Of a stretch of 5,594 bases of DNA, positions 5,584 through 5,594 are shown in pieces. The notes beneath the pieces were generated by a model. The model was not told where the DNA came from. It made no database searches and worked only from the letters and a program-made list of their open reading frames with translations. This DNA comes from Bacteroidales bacterium. GTDB lineage: Bacteria; Bacteroidota; Bacteroidia; Bacteroidales; UBA1556. Each line of letters opens with the position of its first letter. Positions within the stretch are counted from its first letter, which is position 1. Location of the stretch: assembly GCA_023145955.1 (NCBI GenBank), contig JAGLDA010000199.1, forward strand, positions 1 through 5,594, given 5' to 3'. Made by a program: the position numbers and the translations under genes.

Positions 5584-5594
5584 GATATAAAAAA

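Noticed and set aside
1..5594. A mobile element, CRISPR array, defence system or other undescribed gene system
   Set aside because: No transposase, integrase, terminal repeats, regularly spaced repeats or unusual gene cluster is seen; most genes are housekeeping families with normal order and composition.

Overview
The window looks like ordinary chromosome of a Bacteroidota bacterium. The DNA is AT-rich. Promoter cores have the Bacteroidota -7 form TAnnTTTG (TACTTTTG before purF, TATCTTTG before metK, TATATTTG on the minus strand before the first gene). Start codons mostly lack Shine-Dalgarno sequences and sit behind A-rich leaders. The 632-residue PurF is the long form I associate with this phylum, and a SAM-II-type riboswitch fits the phylum as well. 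I cannot place it below phylum level.

Layout. (1) 17-694, minus: a small protein with an N-terminal helical part and two ACT-like domains resembling aspartokinase regulatory domains, without a kinase domain. (2) 695-871: a divergent promoter region with a -7 box on each strand and a perfect TTAACA-N4-TGTTAA inverted repeat between them. (3) 872-2770, plus: amidophosphoribosyltransferase (PurF), the first committed step of purine synthesis. (4) About 2754-3218, plus: an unrecognised four-helix membrane protein overlapping the end of purF. (5) 3219-3905, minus: a ComF-family phosphoribosyltransferase whose stop codon directly abuts that of the membrane protein. (6) 3906-4183: a divergent intergenic region with an inverted repeat, a -7 box and a SAM-II-like aptamer upstream of metK. 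(7) 4184-5437, plus: S-adenosylmethionine synthetase (MetK), followed by a strong hairpin terminator. (8) 5492-5594: AT-rich spacer with a weak inverted repeat and no gene.

How the parts relate. PurF and ComF share the PRPP-binding fold but are not in one operon. MetK makes SAM and its leader carries a SAM sensor, so a feedback loop can be read directly from the sequence. The ACT protein may sense an amino acid, but its position opposite purF is only suggestive.

I found no mobile element, CRISPR array, tRNA, rRNA, defence system or other clear new system. The part most worth a second look is the metK leader. A long alternative hairpin there reuses P1 and loop bases of the aptamer and ends just before a T7 tract. 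Next are the two perfect inverted repeats placed where promoter -33 elements would be expected.
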